From the NCBI RefSeq assembly GCF_003073045.1, contig NC_037598.1, forward strand, positions 25,667,822 to 25,731,821: a DNA stretch of 64,000 nucleotides, read 5' to 3'. This stretch comes from Pomacea canaliculata. Lineage: Eukaryota; Mollusca; Gastropoda; Architaenioglossa; Ampullariidae. A program made the position numbers and the translations under genes. The notes beneath the pieces were generated by a model. The model was not told the origin of the DNA. It ran no database searches and saw nothing but the letters and a program-made list of their open reading frames with translations. Below, in pieces: positions 1-11,126 of the stretch. How positions within the stretch are numbered: position 1 is the stretch's first letter; every line of letters starts with the position of its first letter.

Positions 1-1322
1 TGTCTCAGTTCGTCCTCACCGTGTCACGGGCCTGATTCGCTGTTCACTGTGTCGGAAAGTAACTCGATATGATGGTGTGAGCCTCGCCACCCGGGAGTAG
101 AACAGACTGGTGTCTGACAGGTAGGTCGGTTAAGGACAAAGCTTTCGAGTAATCGTCGGTAGACATTTGATAGTCTGACTGAAGATGTGTCTGTCTCTGT
201 CCCCTCACACACGCACGTGTACACACACGATGAGAATGCGACAGCAGGAGGACTGCATGCATCAAAAGAAGAGAGAAAGTGTGTGTGAGTGTGTGTGAAA
301 TCAGCTTCTAAACTTTACCAAACGATTGTAGAGTTTACCGTTTAATGCTTTTGCCCGGCGGATGAGAATCCCGACCACAAGACTTGTGAAATGTGAGATA
401 CACCTGCAGAATTAATATTTGAATTACATGTTGACTGTTATGATGTCAACACAGGGCGATAGAGAGATTTAGTATTCTCCTTACTTCTGCTTTTTTGTTC
501 GAGTCTGTTCATGCGTGCGTACCTGTATGTGCCGAGGAGGAAAAGATGAAGAAAGATGAGAGTGTGGAGAGGTGTGTGTAGGGGAGGGGAAGACATTTTA
601 CTTTTTAGTATGGCTGTAACATGTCTGTAATTGGAGTCAGTGTCACCTAAGGTTTCCTTTGGTAGTGACTGCGACCTCACACGACCTGCTTTTCCACCCT
701 GAAATCCGACCGATGAAGCCGATTGTGAGAAGAAATGTGTCCGGGCTCTCAAAAACGTCCCCCATCTGTCTACGTCATCAACCGACCTACGCGCGACTGA
801 CCCAGGAAAATTAGCATATCAACTATGCTGGCTTTTAAGTATGGTTGGAAAATGAATGTGAAGTCCTCAGTGGTGTCAGGACTTTGCGACTTCTGACCAC
901 ACGGCGAAGATAACTTGCTACAAGAGTGGTATCGAAAGAATGAAGCATTCTGCACTGCAAGCTTTTGGACATGTCAGCCGTTAAATAAAGTCACGAGAAG
1001 CTGTACTAGAGGGGTGAACAAAGGGACTGAACTCTGGTCTCGTGCTTACGTAATTCTCCGAACTGGGTTGTCTTATCCTACAAAGTCTTTTCCCAATGTT
1101 CATTTATATAAATCCTGGAAAAAATTTTAAAACTTGAAAAATCATCAAATTCTGCATGTTGAAAATTTGTGTTTGGTCAGTTGTAATCACAAATTTAATG
1201 ATCATAGTGTGTGTAGCTGAACTTTGTGGAAATTGCTTTTAAAGTTTCTGAATTTGCATCTTGTGTCGCTGACACTGTGGGCCAACAGGAATGTTTGTCA
1301 GTTTTTGGTGAAGCTGCAAGTC
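1..1322. other. intergenic, nothing recognised
   Basis: No coding region, RNA gene or mobile element is recognisable. The open frames are short, lack family motifs and have no supporting splice structure. Only short TG-rich stretches (for example around 275-300) stand out. Confidence 0.6.
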
Positions 1323-1331
1323 ACAGAAAAT

Positions 1332-1493
1332 AAGGTGACCAGACGTCCCGCATTTGGCGGGACAGTCCCGCTTTTGACCTCGTGTCCCGCCTGAATATCG
1401 GTGTCCGCTTTCTGGCTTTCTGGCAAGTCTATAAAATGTCCAAAAATCACTTTTTTCGACGTTTTTGACGGTGACTAAACGTCTGGTCACCTT
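1332..1493. mobile_element. 162-bp non-autonomous DNA transposon (MITE) with 9-bp target duplication
   Basis: The ends are exact 15-bp terminal inverted repeats, AAGGTGACCAGACGT on the left and its complement at 1479-1493. The element is flanked by a perfect 9-bp direct repeat, ACAGAAAAT, at 1323-1331 and 1494-1502. Inside, GC-rich CCCGC/GCGGG segments can pair locally. There is no coding capacity, so mobility would depend on a transposase in trans. A 9-bp duplication is typical of Mutator-like and some Merlin-like elements; hAT elements usually make 8 bp. Superfamily is therefore suggested, not settled. Confidence 0.85.
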
Positions 1494-1502
1494 ACAGAAA
1501 AT

Positions 1503-2340
1503 GAAACAATAAGGTCACGGTCATAATTCTTCTCTTTTTCTTCATGTTCTCTCCGGGGACTGCTGTGTTTGTGAAGTCTGCGGCTGGAAAAATCTGTCGT
1601 ACATCTTCCATCTCTGACAGTTCCTCCACTTCATGTTATATCTTCTTTATCCTTTTTTTCCTCCTCACTTGACCCCACAGTAATCACAACATCTTGAGCA
1701 TCTGCTCATGAAGGATAATAATTCATAACTAACCAAGCACAGAATTCACGGAACATGATTTTTCAAATTCACTAGACGCAAACTTGCCAGGGAGAGATTC
1801 CGAAGTAAGAAAGAAACAGAAAGAGAAATAAAACAAGAAAGAAATATACGACGTTAAAGAAAAAAATCCACCCTCTCAAAAACATTTGGGAATTGTTTCC
1901 TCTTCCATAAGCCGAGTCCATGTTTTTTTAAACCATTAGATAGCACACAGGATGGTGACTGATTTAGTCTGTACCTGTAATTTAAGCAGTCAATGAACTG
2001 CCTTTTACAACCACCTTGTTGAAAGAACGAGGAGCAGATTTTTTAAAACAAAAATTCATGTCCTTCCTGTCATGAAGTTACCGTAACACTACATTTTTTC
2101 ATTTTTTTTTTTTTTTTTTTTTTTTGTCAAGAAGGAACAATTGTAAAAGATATCTGTAAAGTAAGAAGGCAGGTGTGTAAAGTGTATTGGAACAGAGCAG
2201 TAGCTGTGAACAGTCAAAGTATGCGGACAGAGGTCTTGAAAGTGTCCTCTGTTAAGGGGAGGCTACACGAGAACCTTCCGCAATCAACGCCAGATGACTT
2301 CTCTCCCTTTAGACTGCTTCAATTCTTCGTTAAGGACATC
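1503..2340. other. intergenic, AT-rich, poly(T) tract
   Basis: No gene seen. A long T run lies at 2103-2125 and an A-rich segment near 1800-1865. Confidence 0.5.
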
Positions 2341-2500
2341 AGGCCCCGTATGCATGAAAATCGACTGAGGGTAACTCCAATTAGCTGCTAGTCCCGGAAA
2401 GCTAGTCAGGACCTACTCCCGATTACGGTCTCTCCGGATTCCGCATGCACGAAGCGCTAATCGCCCTCAACTAGCTCTCCGGGACTGGCTGCGGGAAAAC
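2341..2500 (+). repeat. dispersed repeat, copy A
   Basis: Starts AGGCCCCGTATGCATG and contains GCATGCACGA further in. The same two landmarks occur on the opposite strand at 8990-9127, where CATGCATACGGGGCCT closes the block. GC content is clearly higher than the flanks. It has no coding capacity and probably belongs to a short interspersed or MITE-like family; no terminal repeats or target duplication were identified. Confidence 0.4.
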
Positions 2501-3010
2501 CCGGTGGCTGTCAGTGGAGGTGAAGGAGGCTAACTACTTCCCTTCGTCACCTCCTTCTTTCCTTACATGGAACTGTCGTCTCTGAGGTCCCACCTACTTA
2601 ATTAGCAAGTCATTGTCTAAATGTTAGGTATTTGACCCTGTTGTAGTGAGTCAAGTGACTCAGAGTGTGAGGCAGCGATCTCTCACCAAGGTGTTTGCGA
2701 GGTTACTAGCGGAGACAAAGAAAATAAACAAAGGGGCTGGCGAAAGGATTTGTCAGAGAGTAGAGGGGTTTGCGATGTCAATTATCAAAGGGAGTTGTAT
2801 CTTGTGACTATATTACATGTGCAAAAGTTTAAAATGTTCAAGAAATAAACATGTGGGCAAGGCTAACTTCAGCGTTCCGACATTGCTTGTAGAGATCTCC
2901 CTCAAGCACCGTGTTTTATTTGGTAATCACAGTCACAGTCGCAGCCTAAAAAAAAAAAAAAATCATGAGGAGTCAACATGCAAAAGGTGAATACCTGCAT
3001 GTGGGTTGGC
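2501..3010. other. intergenic, nothing recognised
   Basis: No gene or mobile element recognised. A poly(A) run lies at about 2948-2962. Confidence 0.45.
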
Positions 3011-3019
3011 ACTAGAAGT

Positions 3020-3320
3020 CAGGCCTGACGAGAGGGGGGGACAGGGGGTCTGGTGTACCCGGGCCCGCGGCTGTCAAGGGGGCCCGGCCTTGGTCAGTGG
3101 ATTTTTTTCTTCTTCTTCTCCTTTTCTTTTTCTTTTAAAGAAAGGTCTAAGGACAGAGCACCCAAGCATTACACATGCAGAAGTTGAGTTTGAGTGTAGA
3201 TATTGAGATTCGAATTGTAAACATACGTTATATACTGGGAAAATAATTTACGATTACAAGTACAAGGGGCCCGGAGAGGTCTGTCTCGGGGTCCGGGCTG
3301 GTTCTCGGCGGCCCTGCTAG
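3020..3320. repeat. GC-rich dispersed repeat fragments
   Basis: Two GC-rich blocks (about 3030-3100 and 3265-3320) share GGGCCCGG-type cores within AT-rich surroundings and are separated by a pyrimidine tract (3105-3137). They look like two pieces of one interspersed repeat. Family and boundaries are undetermined. Confidence 0.35.
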
Positions 3321-4320
3321 AAGTGCCCAGAGTGCAAAGACAAATGAAGAGCCTTGAGCCTTGAAATGTAAATATTGACAATATATAGCCTGTGTTCAGT
3401 CAAAGGTTGTGTTTAATTCGTTACATTATTACACTGATAACCCAGATGATGTATAATTTAACAGTTGAAAGCAAGTGACTGTTTAGTATGCACACATCGA
3501 TGGAGGAGTTCATTGCATTTACAAAGTGTCTACACACATGCTAAACACACAGAGTGGCATTTAGAGAGGGCAACATTGTAGTTTATATTGTAAACTGCTT
3601 TATACATTGGCTGAACATGGTGATTCCAACACACAAAATAAAATGTCATTGACCAGTGACAAGCATTAGTAATACCAGAGGTTAACTTTAAGTCTGCTAA
3701 GTTACAAACCAAGTGCTCAGTAACAAAACAAAGTGGCACATCATAAAAGAATGAATGGCTTGATAAAAAAAATCCTAGTTTCCTACATCTATTCTAGGAC
3801 CATACCCTTCACACTCACACACCTTTCACTTAGTATTCAGCAGTTGAAATGATAAAGGAAATGATTTTGTGTATATATATTTATTGCTTCTGCACTTTCG
3901 GAATAGCATTAGGTTTGCCTGAATTTCATAAAACAAGTTCTCCTGCAGCGACATGTTCAGATATTGAGTAAATGCCAATTTCCTGACAATTTACTAATTG
4001 CAACAAAAACCCAAATTCTTCTGCTTGACACCAATGATCTTAAAACTAACATGGGCAATTTTGTTCAAGCTGTTCCTATCATGGGCAGACAAGCACATCA
4101 TTTGTCATGTTTAACCAGTGCTTGTATTTGTGGGGATTTCATTTTATAACTACTTTAAGAATTCTTGAAGAAATATTTTGTGTAATGTAGCACTACTTGG
4201 TTCATTCCTTACATCGATCTTCACCAATGCACTTAGTTCATGTTTTTCAGAGTGTCATCAGTTTGTGAAGCTTATGCTTCAAGAATCTTTATTTTTTTCA
4301 CCCTTTCAAGGGTATTGAGA
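3321..4320. other. intergenic, nothing recognised
   Basis: AT-rich sequence without recognisable coding or repeat structure. Confidence 0.45.
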
Positions 4321-5780
4321 TATTCAAAATATACATACATTCACACGCATTACTATATATCTTATATGCAATCTCCCTCACATACACACACACATTCACT
4401 GGTCAGTTTGTAACAGTTAATACATTAAAAGCTAATTTTTTGCCTCACTCACTTGTTCTTTCCTTCTTCTAGCCCTTTAATGCAAATCGCATCACTGCAT
4501 GTGTAATCAAATAAATCAAAGTATATAAGCACGTGTACACAAGCAAAAAGTTTTGGAGGGAATGTTTCTGCCCCTCCATTTCATTCTTACCTAAACACAG
4601 ATATATACACATACATTCTTTTTTATATCTGCATACATATATAAAATCCCCCCTTACACACATACTCATTGATGCTTATTGATGCTTACACAAGCCACAT
4701 GCACACACACATATATATATAAACTCCCCCCCCCCCCGACACACACACCTACTCATATCAGTATATATATATAAAATCTCCCCTCACACACGCACACACA
4801 TCTGCTTATGCATACATGTGTAACCCCCACCCATCCACACACAGCCTTATATCTGCTTATATACATATATGTAACCACCCCCCACGCACATACACTCATC
4901 TCTGCCTTTATATATATACATGTAACCTACCTTACACACATACTCACATCTGCACATATATATTTATCTAATACCTCCTGACACATACACACACCTACTT
5001 ACTCATATGTGCATATATATATTTAAAAATAATACTCTTACACACAGTCTCATACCTGCTTATGTATATATACACAAACATACACATGCACACGCACACG
5101 TCTGCTTATATATATATCCCCGGAATCCCCCCATCTGCATATACATAAAATATCCCCCGACACACTCCCCCTACTCACTCATATTTGCATATATAAATAT
5201 AATTCCCCTCCACTCATGTACACTTGTATCTCTGATCTGCTTATGAATACAAATTTAACCCCCCACCACCACCACCACACACAGCCTCATATCTGCTTAT
5301 ATGTATATACCACCAACACACATCTACTCACTCATATATGTATATATGTAATCCAACTACACACACAAATAGTCTCATATTTGCTTATTTATAACCTCCC
5401 CCCCCTCTGGTACACACAGTCTTATATCTGCTTTTATATATATGTAATCCCCCCCACATATATCTGTATATATAAAATACCCCCTGACACACACACCCTT
5501 ACTCACTCCTATTTGCATGTATATATAAAATCCCCCCTCATGCACACTTGTATCTTCTTATATACACATGTACTCCCACCACCACCCAACACACTCATAT
5601 CCATATATATTTAATACCCCCCAACACACACATCTCTGCTTATATATGTAAATCTCCCCACATACATATATTTGCGTATAGATATACTACCCACATCCAC
5701 ACACGCATATACTCATATTTACTTATGTGTATATATGTAAACCTCCCACCTCCACACACATATACATATTCTCTTATTTC
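4320..5780. repeat. degenerate CA/TA/C-run minisatellite
   Basis: About 1.46 kb in which a composite unit of roughly 45-65 bp recurs some twenty or more times: CTCATATCTGCTTATATATAT, then a C run, then a CACACA tract. Unit length varies through changes in the C, CA and TA runs. Open frames here are by-products of the repeat and encode low-complexity Tyr/His/Pro/Thr-rich strings. Confidence 0.8.
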
Positions 5781-6139
5781 TTCTAGTTTACCGTCCTAGG
5801 TAAACAAACTTAGCTCATCTAATAAGGGTCTGTTTATTTGTTGATGTCAGTAAAGAATGGAACTTTTAGGCATTGAGATTGTGAGTAAATTAAAGTGATA
5901 AATTATTTCTACATTGGTCAGCAAATTTTTGTAGAGTTGAATAGATAATGAAATTACAAAGTATGTAGAGCCTTTCATTTCTAGGGTTTCATTTTGTCTA
6001 CATGTTTCTTGTTTACATGTTTTGTACTGTAGGTTTGTTTTGCAATACTTCACGTGTGGTGCATTCAGCAAACATTTACAAGCGCCTTACAAATTCAAGT
6101 ATTAATATTATGTCTAAGTTTACTTTATTTTCCATTGGA
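5781..6139. other. intergenic, nothing recognised
   Basis: AT-rich unique-looking sequence between the minisatellite and the next MITE; no gene seen. Confidence 0.45.
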
Positions 6140-6370
6140 CAGTGGCGTAGGAACCAGGGGGGCAGCCCCCCCCAAGGAAAATACAGGGGGGGGGCAGGAA
6201 TATCCTTTTGCCCCCCCAATATTTGAGACGTAATTCCTCACAAAAAGCAAAGAACAGAAGAAAGGTGGGGAACGTAGAGAGGAGACGGTCATCACCGTGC
6301 GAGTGCGAACGCCGTTCACTGTCAGCAGGGAGTTTGCCCCCCCAACGCCGAACATCTTCCTACGCCACTG
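6140..6370. mobile_element. 231-bp MITE with CAGTGGCGTAGGAA ends
   Basis: Begins CAGTGGCGTAGGAA and ends with its exact complement, a 14-bp terminal inverted repeat. G-rich runs follow the left end and C-rich runs recur internally. Ends beginning CAGTGGCG are common among hAT-like non-autonomous elements. A convincing 8-bp target duplication was not found (CCATTGGA left, CATTACTG right), so superfamily is tentative. Confidence 0.7.
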
Positions 6371-6439
6371 CATTACTGATCATTACCCATAATTTGTCAC
6401 CAAGAGGCTAGCCGGGTGGGAGTACGGAAAAGAAGGTAA

Positions 6440-6560
6440 TAAAAAAAAAAAAAAAAAAAGGTGTGTTGGGGACGGGATCTGATCTCACGGCTACCGACAA
6501 CTTATAACTTCAAAGAAAGTCCTTTCCTTGTTGTCCTAACGATGGCGCCGTCAAATATAC
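6440..6560 (-). repeat. tRNA-like / SINE fragment
   Basis: On the minus strand the segment contains GTTAGGACAACAAGG near its start and GAGATCAGATCCCGTC about 45 bp later. These resemble the spaced A- and B-box regions of a tRNA-derived SINE head, and a long T run follows at 6439-6459 that could act as a pol III terminator. It is too divergent to call an intact tRNA. Confidence 0.35.
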
Positions 6561-8690
6561 TTGGTTTAGAAAAAATCCCGAGACTAAGCTAAACATTTGT
6601 GTTTGTCTCACCTACTGGTTGCTAAAGAAAGGAAAGGGTGCTGTACTTTGAAACATTGTCTGACGGGAAAACAGTTCCAGTCTCGACCCTGGCAGTTCCC
6701 ATTCTTCTCAGATTTTATCTCATCGAATGTCTCGCTACAACAAAGGCTTCATGACCAGCCGGCCAATTTCCGGTAAGTGGATTATGAAACTGCTATCTTA
6801 GGAAATAACGATGATGATACATTGAGTGGGCTAACTGTGAGTGGTTTACTGGCTCTAGGCTCCTAGAAGAGCTTTTTCTTGTCACTGGGCCAAGCGAACG
6901 TGGAACTGAGAGCTGCTATGAAGTAGTAACCACAAGGCTTTATATCAGTTTCATAAGGCTTGATGCAATTTATATCAGCTGCAGGTAATTCTTTTCCGAA
7001 CTGAAAAGGACAAAATGAATGTCTCTGCCCTGTGACTTATATGTCCTGCATGTCTCCTTTACAAACATTTCGGAACATCTGACTGCAAAGGTTCGACAGC
7101 CACAAACAAATCGCAAACGTCTCACTTTCGAAGAGGCCAACCATCTGTGATATCATTTGTTTTAAATCGGAGAGGGAATCAACACCACGATGCCCAAACA
7201 ATAAGGAAAGTGGAGAAGAGAAGACAGAAGAAGAGGAAAGATACAGGGAGGAGGATACATGGAAAGTGTGGACAGCGCTGGTGTGATTAACTCCCCATGG
7301 GGCTTTGAGGAACCGTGAAAAATGGACAGAACTGGTGGCGAGGTCACCGTTGGTCAACGAGCATGAAAGCTGGGGGTCACATGACAGTGATTTGTCACTG
7401 GCCACCTTACAAACTCAGCTTCATCTCCACGTTCCGGTGAGATGGTCGAGGAACTCGGGAAAATGTGCTTCTGGGAAAGAGATGGAGATGAGAAATGATG
7501 TTACAAAACCAGATGCGTAGGTAGAAATAGTAGGTTGCCATGAGAACGCTGTGGTAGGTAGAAGTGGTATTCGAATATTAACGTCTCTGTGGTAGACCTG
7601 TAAGTCCAGATGTAACTGTGCTTTCAACATGATCATAGACTTACAAAATGGTGGAAGCAGCACACACACACAAACCCACTTATCTTTTTAGTCTTCTTTG
7701 TCCTCCTAGTGCCGCAACCATACCACCCCAGCGGATCCGGTTCTGGGCCGAGGATCGATCTCCTCCTGGTCTGTCTCCGAACCCTGCGTTTCATCTGTGG
7801 GTTTAAGTCCAGAACTTGTCTGGTTAAACTCGGTGTCAAATTGCAATAAAATCAAATTGTCAACCGTACACTGCAGTCTATGCAAAACTTATTAAATACA
7901 TTTTTTACTAAAAACAAGGATATCGGCCGGCAGCTCTTCCTTGCGATGTAAGTGTCGAAGCAGGACTGAAGTATCGTTGGAAGTCAGAGAAACATTGCAG
8001 TGTACTGCTGACGTCAAGCAATGTCTGTAAGACACAATAACAAACACGTTAATGCTTTGTACAAAGCCAGGATAGTGTGTTTTCACGAGCAAACCTTCGA
8101 TGTCGCAGTCGAAGATGTGAAATATTTTCACGGGTGAGTCCCGTGCTGTGTCCTGGTGACCGTTAGCACGGACACCTCGTGTCGCGTAGTCACTGGGTCA
8201 GTGGAACTTATTCTCTCCCTTGTCTTGCTTGTGTCTTGCCGTCCACACAAAGTCCTTGACATTATGGGATAGCAATTGTCATGAACTGTGGAGGACCGGC
8301 CATCTTGTCACTTATTTCTTGTTGGTGTTCTTTGTAGGGTACTGTAGTCCGTTTTCGATGTCCTCCATTGACTGGGCAGACAACTCTGACAATGCGTACA
8401 ATGATGTCTGGAGAGGAGAGGATCGGGTAGGTTGTTGCCGTCTGTCACTCCGATCTTGTTCACTCCATTGAGTATGACGTGTGTGTTCCTGGCAGTTGGA
8501 GGGACCTAGGGGGACAGTAGCAGGGTGTTCGTGGTCCGTCGTGCACTAGTCATCTTCGTTAACAGCAGCCTCGTTGTCGATGACGTCACCGGTTCTGGGG
8601 CGTGTGCGTCTCGGTTCAGCGGATTTGTTCATTGTTGTAAACGGCGAACTTGACTTTTTCACGAACTTTAGACACGTTAGTTGGCAACGG
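6561..8690. other. intergenic, nothing recognised
   Basis: Contains medium-length open frames on both strands (for example 7037-7405 minus) but none shows a domain motif, splice context or repeat homology that I can recognise. Confidence 0.45.
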
Positions 8691-8691
8691 C

Positions 8692-8802
8692 TGTGTGGCC
8701 TGGTGGCTAGAGACGAGGTCTGAAGACTGAAAGGTGGTGTGTTCAAATCTGACAGTGACAAATAAAGTGAGTGAGTGAGTGAGTGAGTGAGTGAGTGAGG
8801 CA
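8692..8802 (+). repeat. tRNA-derived SINE with (GTGA)n tail
   Basis: An A-box-like TGGCCTGGTGGCTAGAG at 8696 and a B-box-like GTGTTCAAATCTGAC about 45 bp downstream show typical internal pol III promoter spacing. The element ends in AAATAAAGTGAGTGAG-type repeats at 8762-8798, a simple-repeat tail as in many SINEs. Confidence 0.55.
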
Positions 8803-8984
8803 TGACACTACAGCGGTCAGCGGTCAGCGCTAGAATGTTCTCTTGTCTAAAATGAAGTTTGCAATACAGTTTTTAATTCATCCAACATTTCAAACGGTTG
8901 CGATCTGTCATCAAACATCCGATTTCATCTCGACAATCGACGTTGTTGCTAGTAAACACAGTGAAGGCCGCCATTTTTCATCCC

Positions 8985-9132
8985 GAATAGCGAGTTACAC
9001 AGCCCCGGGGCCACCGATAACTTTATACGCGAGAAGCCAGACCGGAGAGCTTCTCCGGGCTCTCGTGCATACGAATTTTTCGCTATTACCGATTAGACCC
9101 CTTCTCCTGTCTACATGCATACGGGGCCTGGC
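8985..9132 (-). repeat. dispersed repeat, copy B (inverted relative to 2341-2500)
   Basis: Ends on the plus strand with CATGCATACGGGGCCT, the complement of the start of copy A. An internal TCGTGCATACGA matches the second landmark. Weak similarity lies between. No coding capacity. Confidence 0.4.
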
Positions 9133-10025
9133 GGCTAGCGAAGGAAAGCTGTAATGTAAAGCTGGCCCCGAGAAAATTGAGGTCACTAACACCTGACTTT
9201 CCAGCGACAGAAAGGTTAGGAGACGGGAAAGGTAGGTACATGGGATAAATTGTAGAAGATGTTAGAGTGGTATGAATGCAACATTGTATAACTAGGAAGT
9301 TGATAGACGTGTATGTTTGTACGTTTGTCAATACGTTTGCCTCATTGTGTTGTCTTTCTCTTTACTACCTGCTGCTCTGAAATCTTGTAAAGTGCGTTGT
9401 TCGCCTCCGTGTCGAGAAATGCGCTCAAGAAATTATTTATGGAGTGAGACTTGTCATCGTGTCCAGTCAATAACAAGGATACGGTGAGTGCGTGCGTGCG
9501 TGCGTGTGTGCTACAATATAATATTAAGTTCGTATATGGCATCAAATATTAATATACTAATCACAAATAATTGAAATTACAATGAACAAGCAAAATAATA
9601 GGATACATGAGTGTTTTGTGTCAAAAAGACTCAACTTGCCTTCATTGTATAATGGTGGTGAGAGCCGTCCTTTAGCGCTTTGACTATGTTCCTCAAGAAG
9701 ACCTTTGTTGTGAAAATAAGTAAATAAGTAAACAAACAAACAAATAAACAAATAAAAATAATCTTTCGAAGCTCTCTTTCTTTTGCATCTGTCCAGTCTG
9801 GTCATTTTCTCTCCCACGTGAACTATTTTGTTTACCCCACAATAAAGTATTTCGCTTCAGCAGTAAAAGCGATTTTAAAACATTAAAGAAATGTTCAATA
9901 GAAATCTATTAATTAGTACAGAGTAGAACGATAAAATATGAGAGATTCGAGTGGTTCAGCCCTCCATGAGTCCCACACAGCTGGACAGCTGTACACCAGC
10001 AGCCTTGTTGCTATTGTAACCCGGG
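9133..10025. other. intergenic with simple repeats
   Basis: No gene. Holds a short (GTGC)n-like run at 9488-9510 and an (AAAT/AAAC)n run at 9717-9760. Confidence 0.45.
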
Positions 10026-10029
10026 TTCA

Positions 10030-10330
10030 TCTTGTGTTTGCATCTCGCGCACGTGCCTCGCAGAATACGATCGGCTGCAGCCGCTTTTATGCTCGTGTTT
10101 TAATAGAAATCGATGAAACAATGAAAATCGATGCTAAAAATTTTACAATCGCCATATTTAAAAACTTAAATGTGACAGTTGAGGTTTAAACTTTCTCTCA
10201 CCTGCTTGAAATATGTCTTTACCTGAACTATGCCATGAAACCAACTTTGCAAAGGTCAAATACAAGAGTAAGAGGAGGATCTTTAAATACAATTTTAAAA
10301 TTCTATTCGACCATCAGTTTATTTCGATGG
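10030..10330 (+). repeat. cluster-associated repeat block, copy 1
   Basis: Matches 28075-28340 along its length (CATCTTG, CACGTGC, GCTTTTATG, AAATCGATG, ACAATCGCCA, AAACTTTC and GTCAAATA landmarks in the same order) and in part 15478-15580 and 16255-16340. It lies downstream of fkbM-1. The open frame at 9938-10189 crosses it but is not conserved between copies, so it is treated as non-coding. Confidence 0.6.
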
Positions 10331-10339
10331 GATAAAATT

Positions 10340-10900
10340 CGCCCCTAAAGAACCACATACTTTTGATAGGGCTTATAATAATAATAATAATTAATAATAT
10401 TTAAAAGTTATTGAAATATTATTAATAAACATTTAAATTCTATTTGTGTTAAAATATCAACAAGCATTGAAGCTTTAAATTGTTTGAAAGATAGTTTAAA
10501 AGAAAATACATAATATACAGCTTTCTTGTATAGCCAGTAAAACTGAAATCATTAGTTACCCTGAGTGTACAGACGGTGTCTTCTGGACATCACTTGATGA
10601 CACGGAACCTGTGGCTCATCATCCTACACAATCTCATGGCCACAGATAAATTACATTAGTTATATGAAATACCTTAGAGGTATTTTGGATGGATTGATTG
10701 TTTCTGAAAGTTATTTCACAGTAGCGTGCTTATGTACTACATAAATTACACGTTTATTATTGGTAGTGTAAAGAATGATAGCAATAGTAACACCAGGTGT
10801 ACAACCATGTTAATGTGGAGAGGGCTGAGGCTTTTGTTTTACCTTACGATACCGGAGTAACCATCAGCAGGTGCAATTAATAACTGTCAAAAATTACACA
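10340..10900. other. intergenic, AT-rich
   Basis: No gene. Contains a short (ATA)n run near 10377-10400. Confidence 0.45.
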
Positions 10901-10904
10901 AAAT

Positions 10905-11079
10905 ATCTCGTTCAATGAGAGCAAATTTTATTGAGATAAATATAGCAATTTTCTCCAACTTCATACAACTGGTCAAATTTAGAACATCCAGTATTTTGAA
11001 ACTTACAAACAATGGTAAAGTCCGGGTGGCCATTTTCGCAAATCTTGTGACATTTACACGAGAACAATAAAAATATACG
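10905..11079 (-). repeat. 3'-flank block shared with b3gat-1 and fkbM-2
   Basis: The segment including AACTTCATACAACTGGTCA (near 10957) aligns with 20820-20935 downstream of b3gat-1 and with 37490-37600 downstream of fkbM-2. It is therefore a trailer carried by both gene types in the cluster. Confidence 0.55.
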
Positions 11080-11085
11080 TTTATT
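11080..11085 (-). promoter_or_regulatory. polyadenylation signal of fkbM-1
   Basis: AATAAA on the minus strand, about 42 bases beyond the fkbM-1 stop codon. fkbM-2 has an equivalent hexamer about 30 bases beyond its stop. Confidence 0.6.
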
Positions 11086-11126
11086 GTTATTTTAACAAGG
11101 GCAGCAGCTCCAACAGGATCAGAAGC

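Noticed and set aside
5007..5799. Tyr/His/Pro-rich open frames up to 132 codons
   Set aside because: By-products of the composite minisatellite.
6440..6560. Intact tRNA gene
   Set aside because: A- and B-box-like segments are present, but no acceptable cloverleaf with anticodon stem could be drawn; kept only as a tRNA-like repeat.
9938..10189. 83-codon plus-strand frame downstream of fkbM-1
   Set aside because: It crosses the cluster repeat block, and the homologous block at 28075 does not keep the frame.
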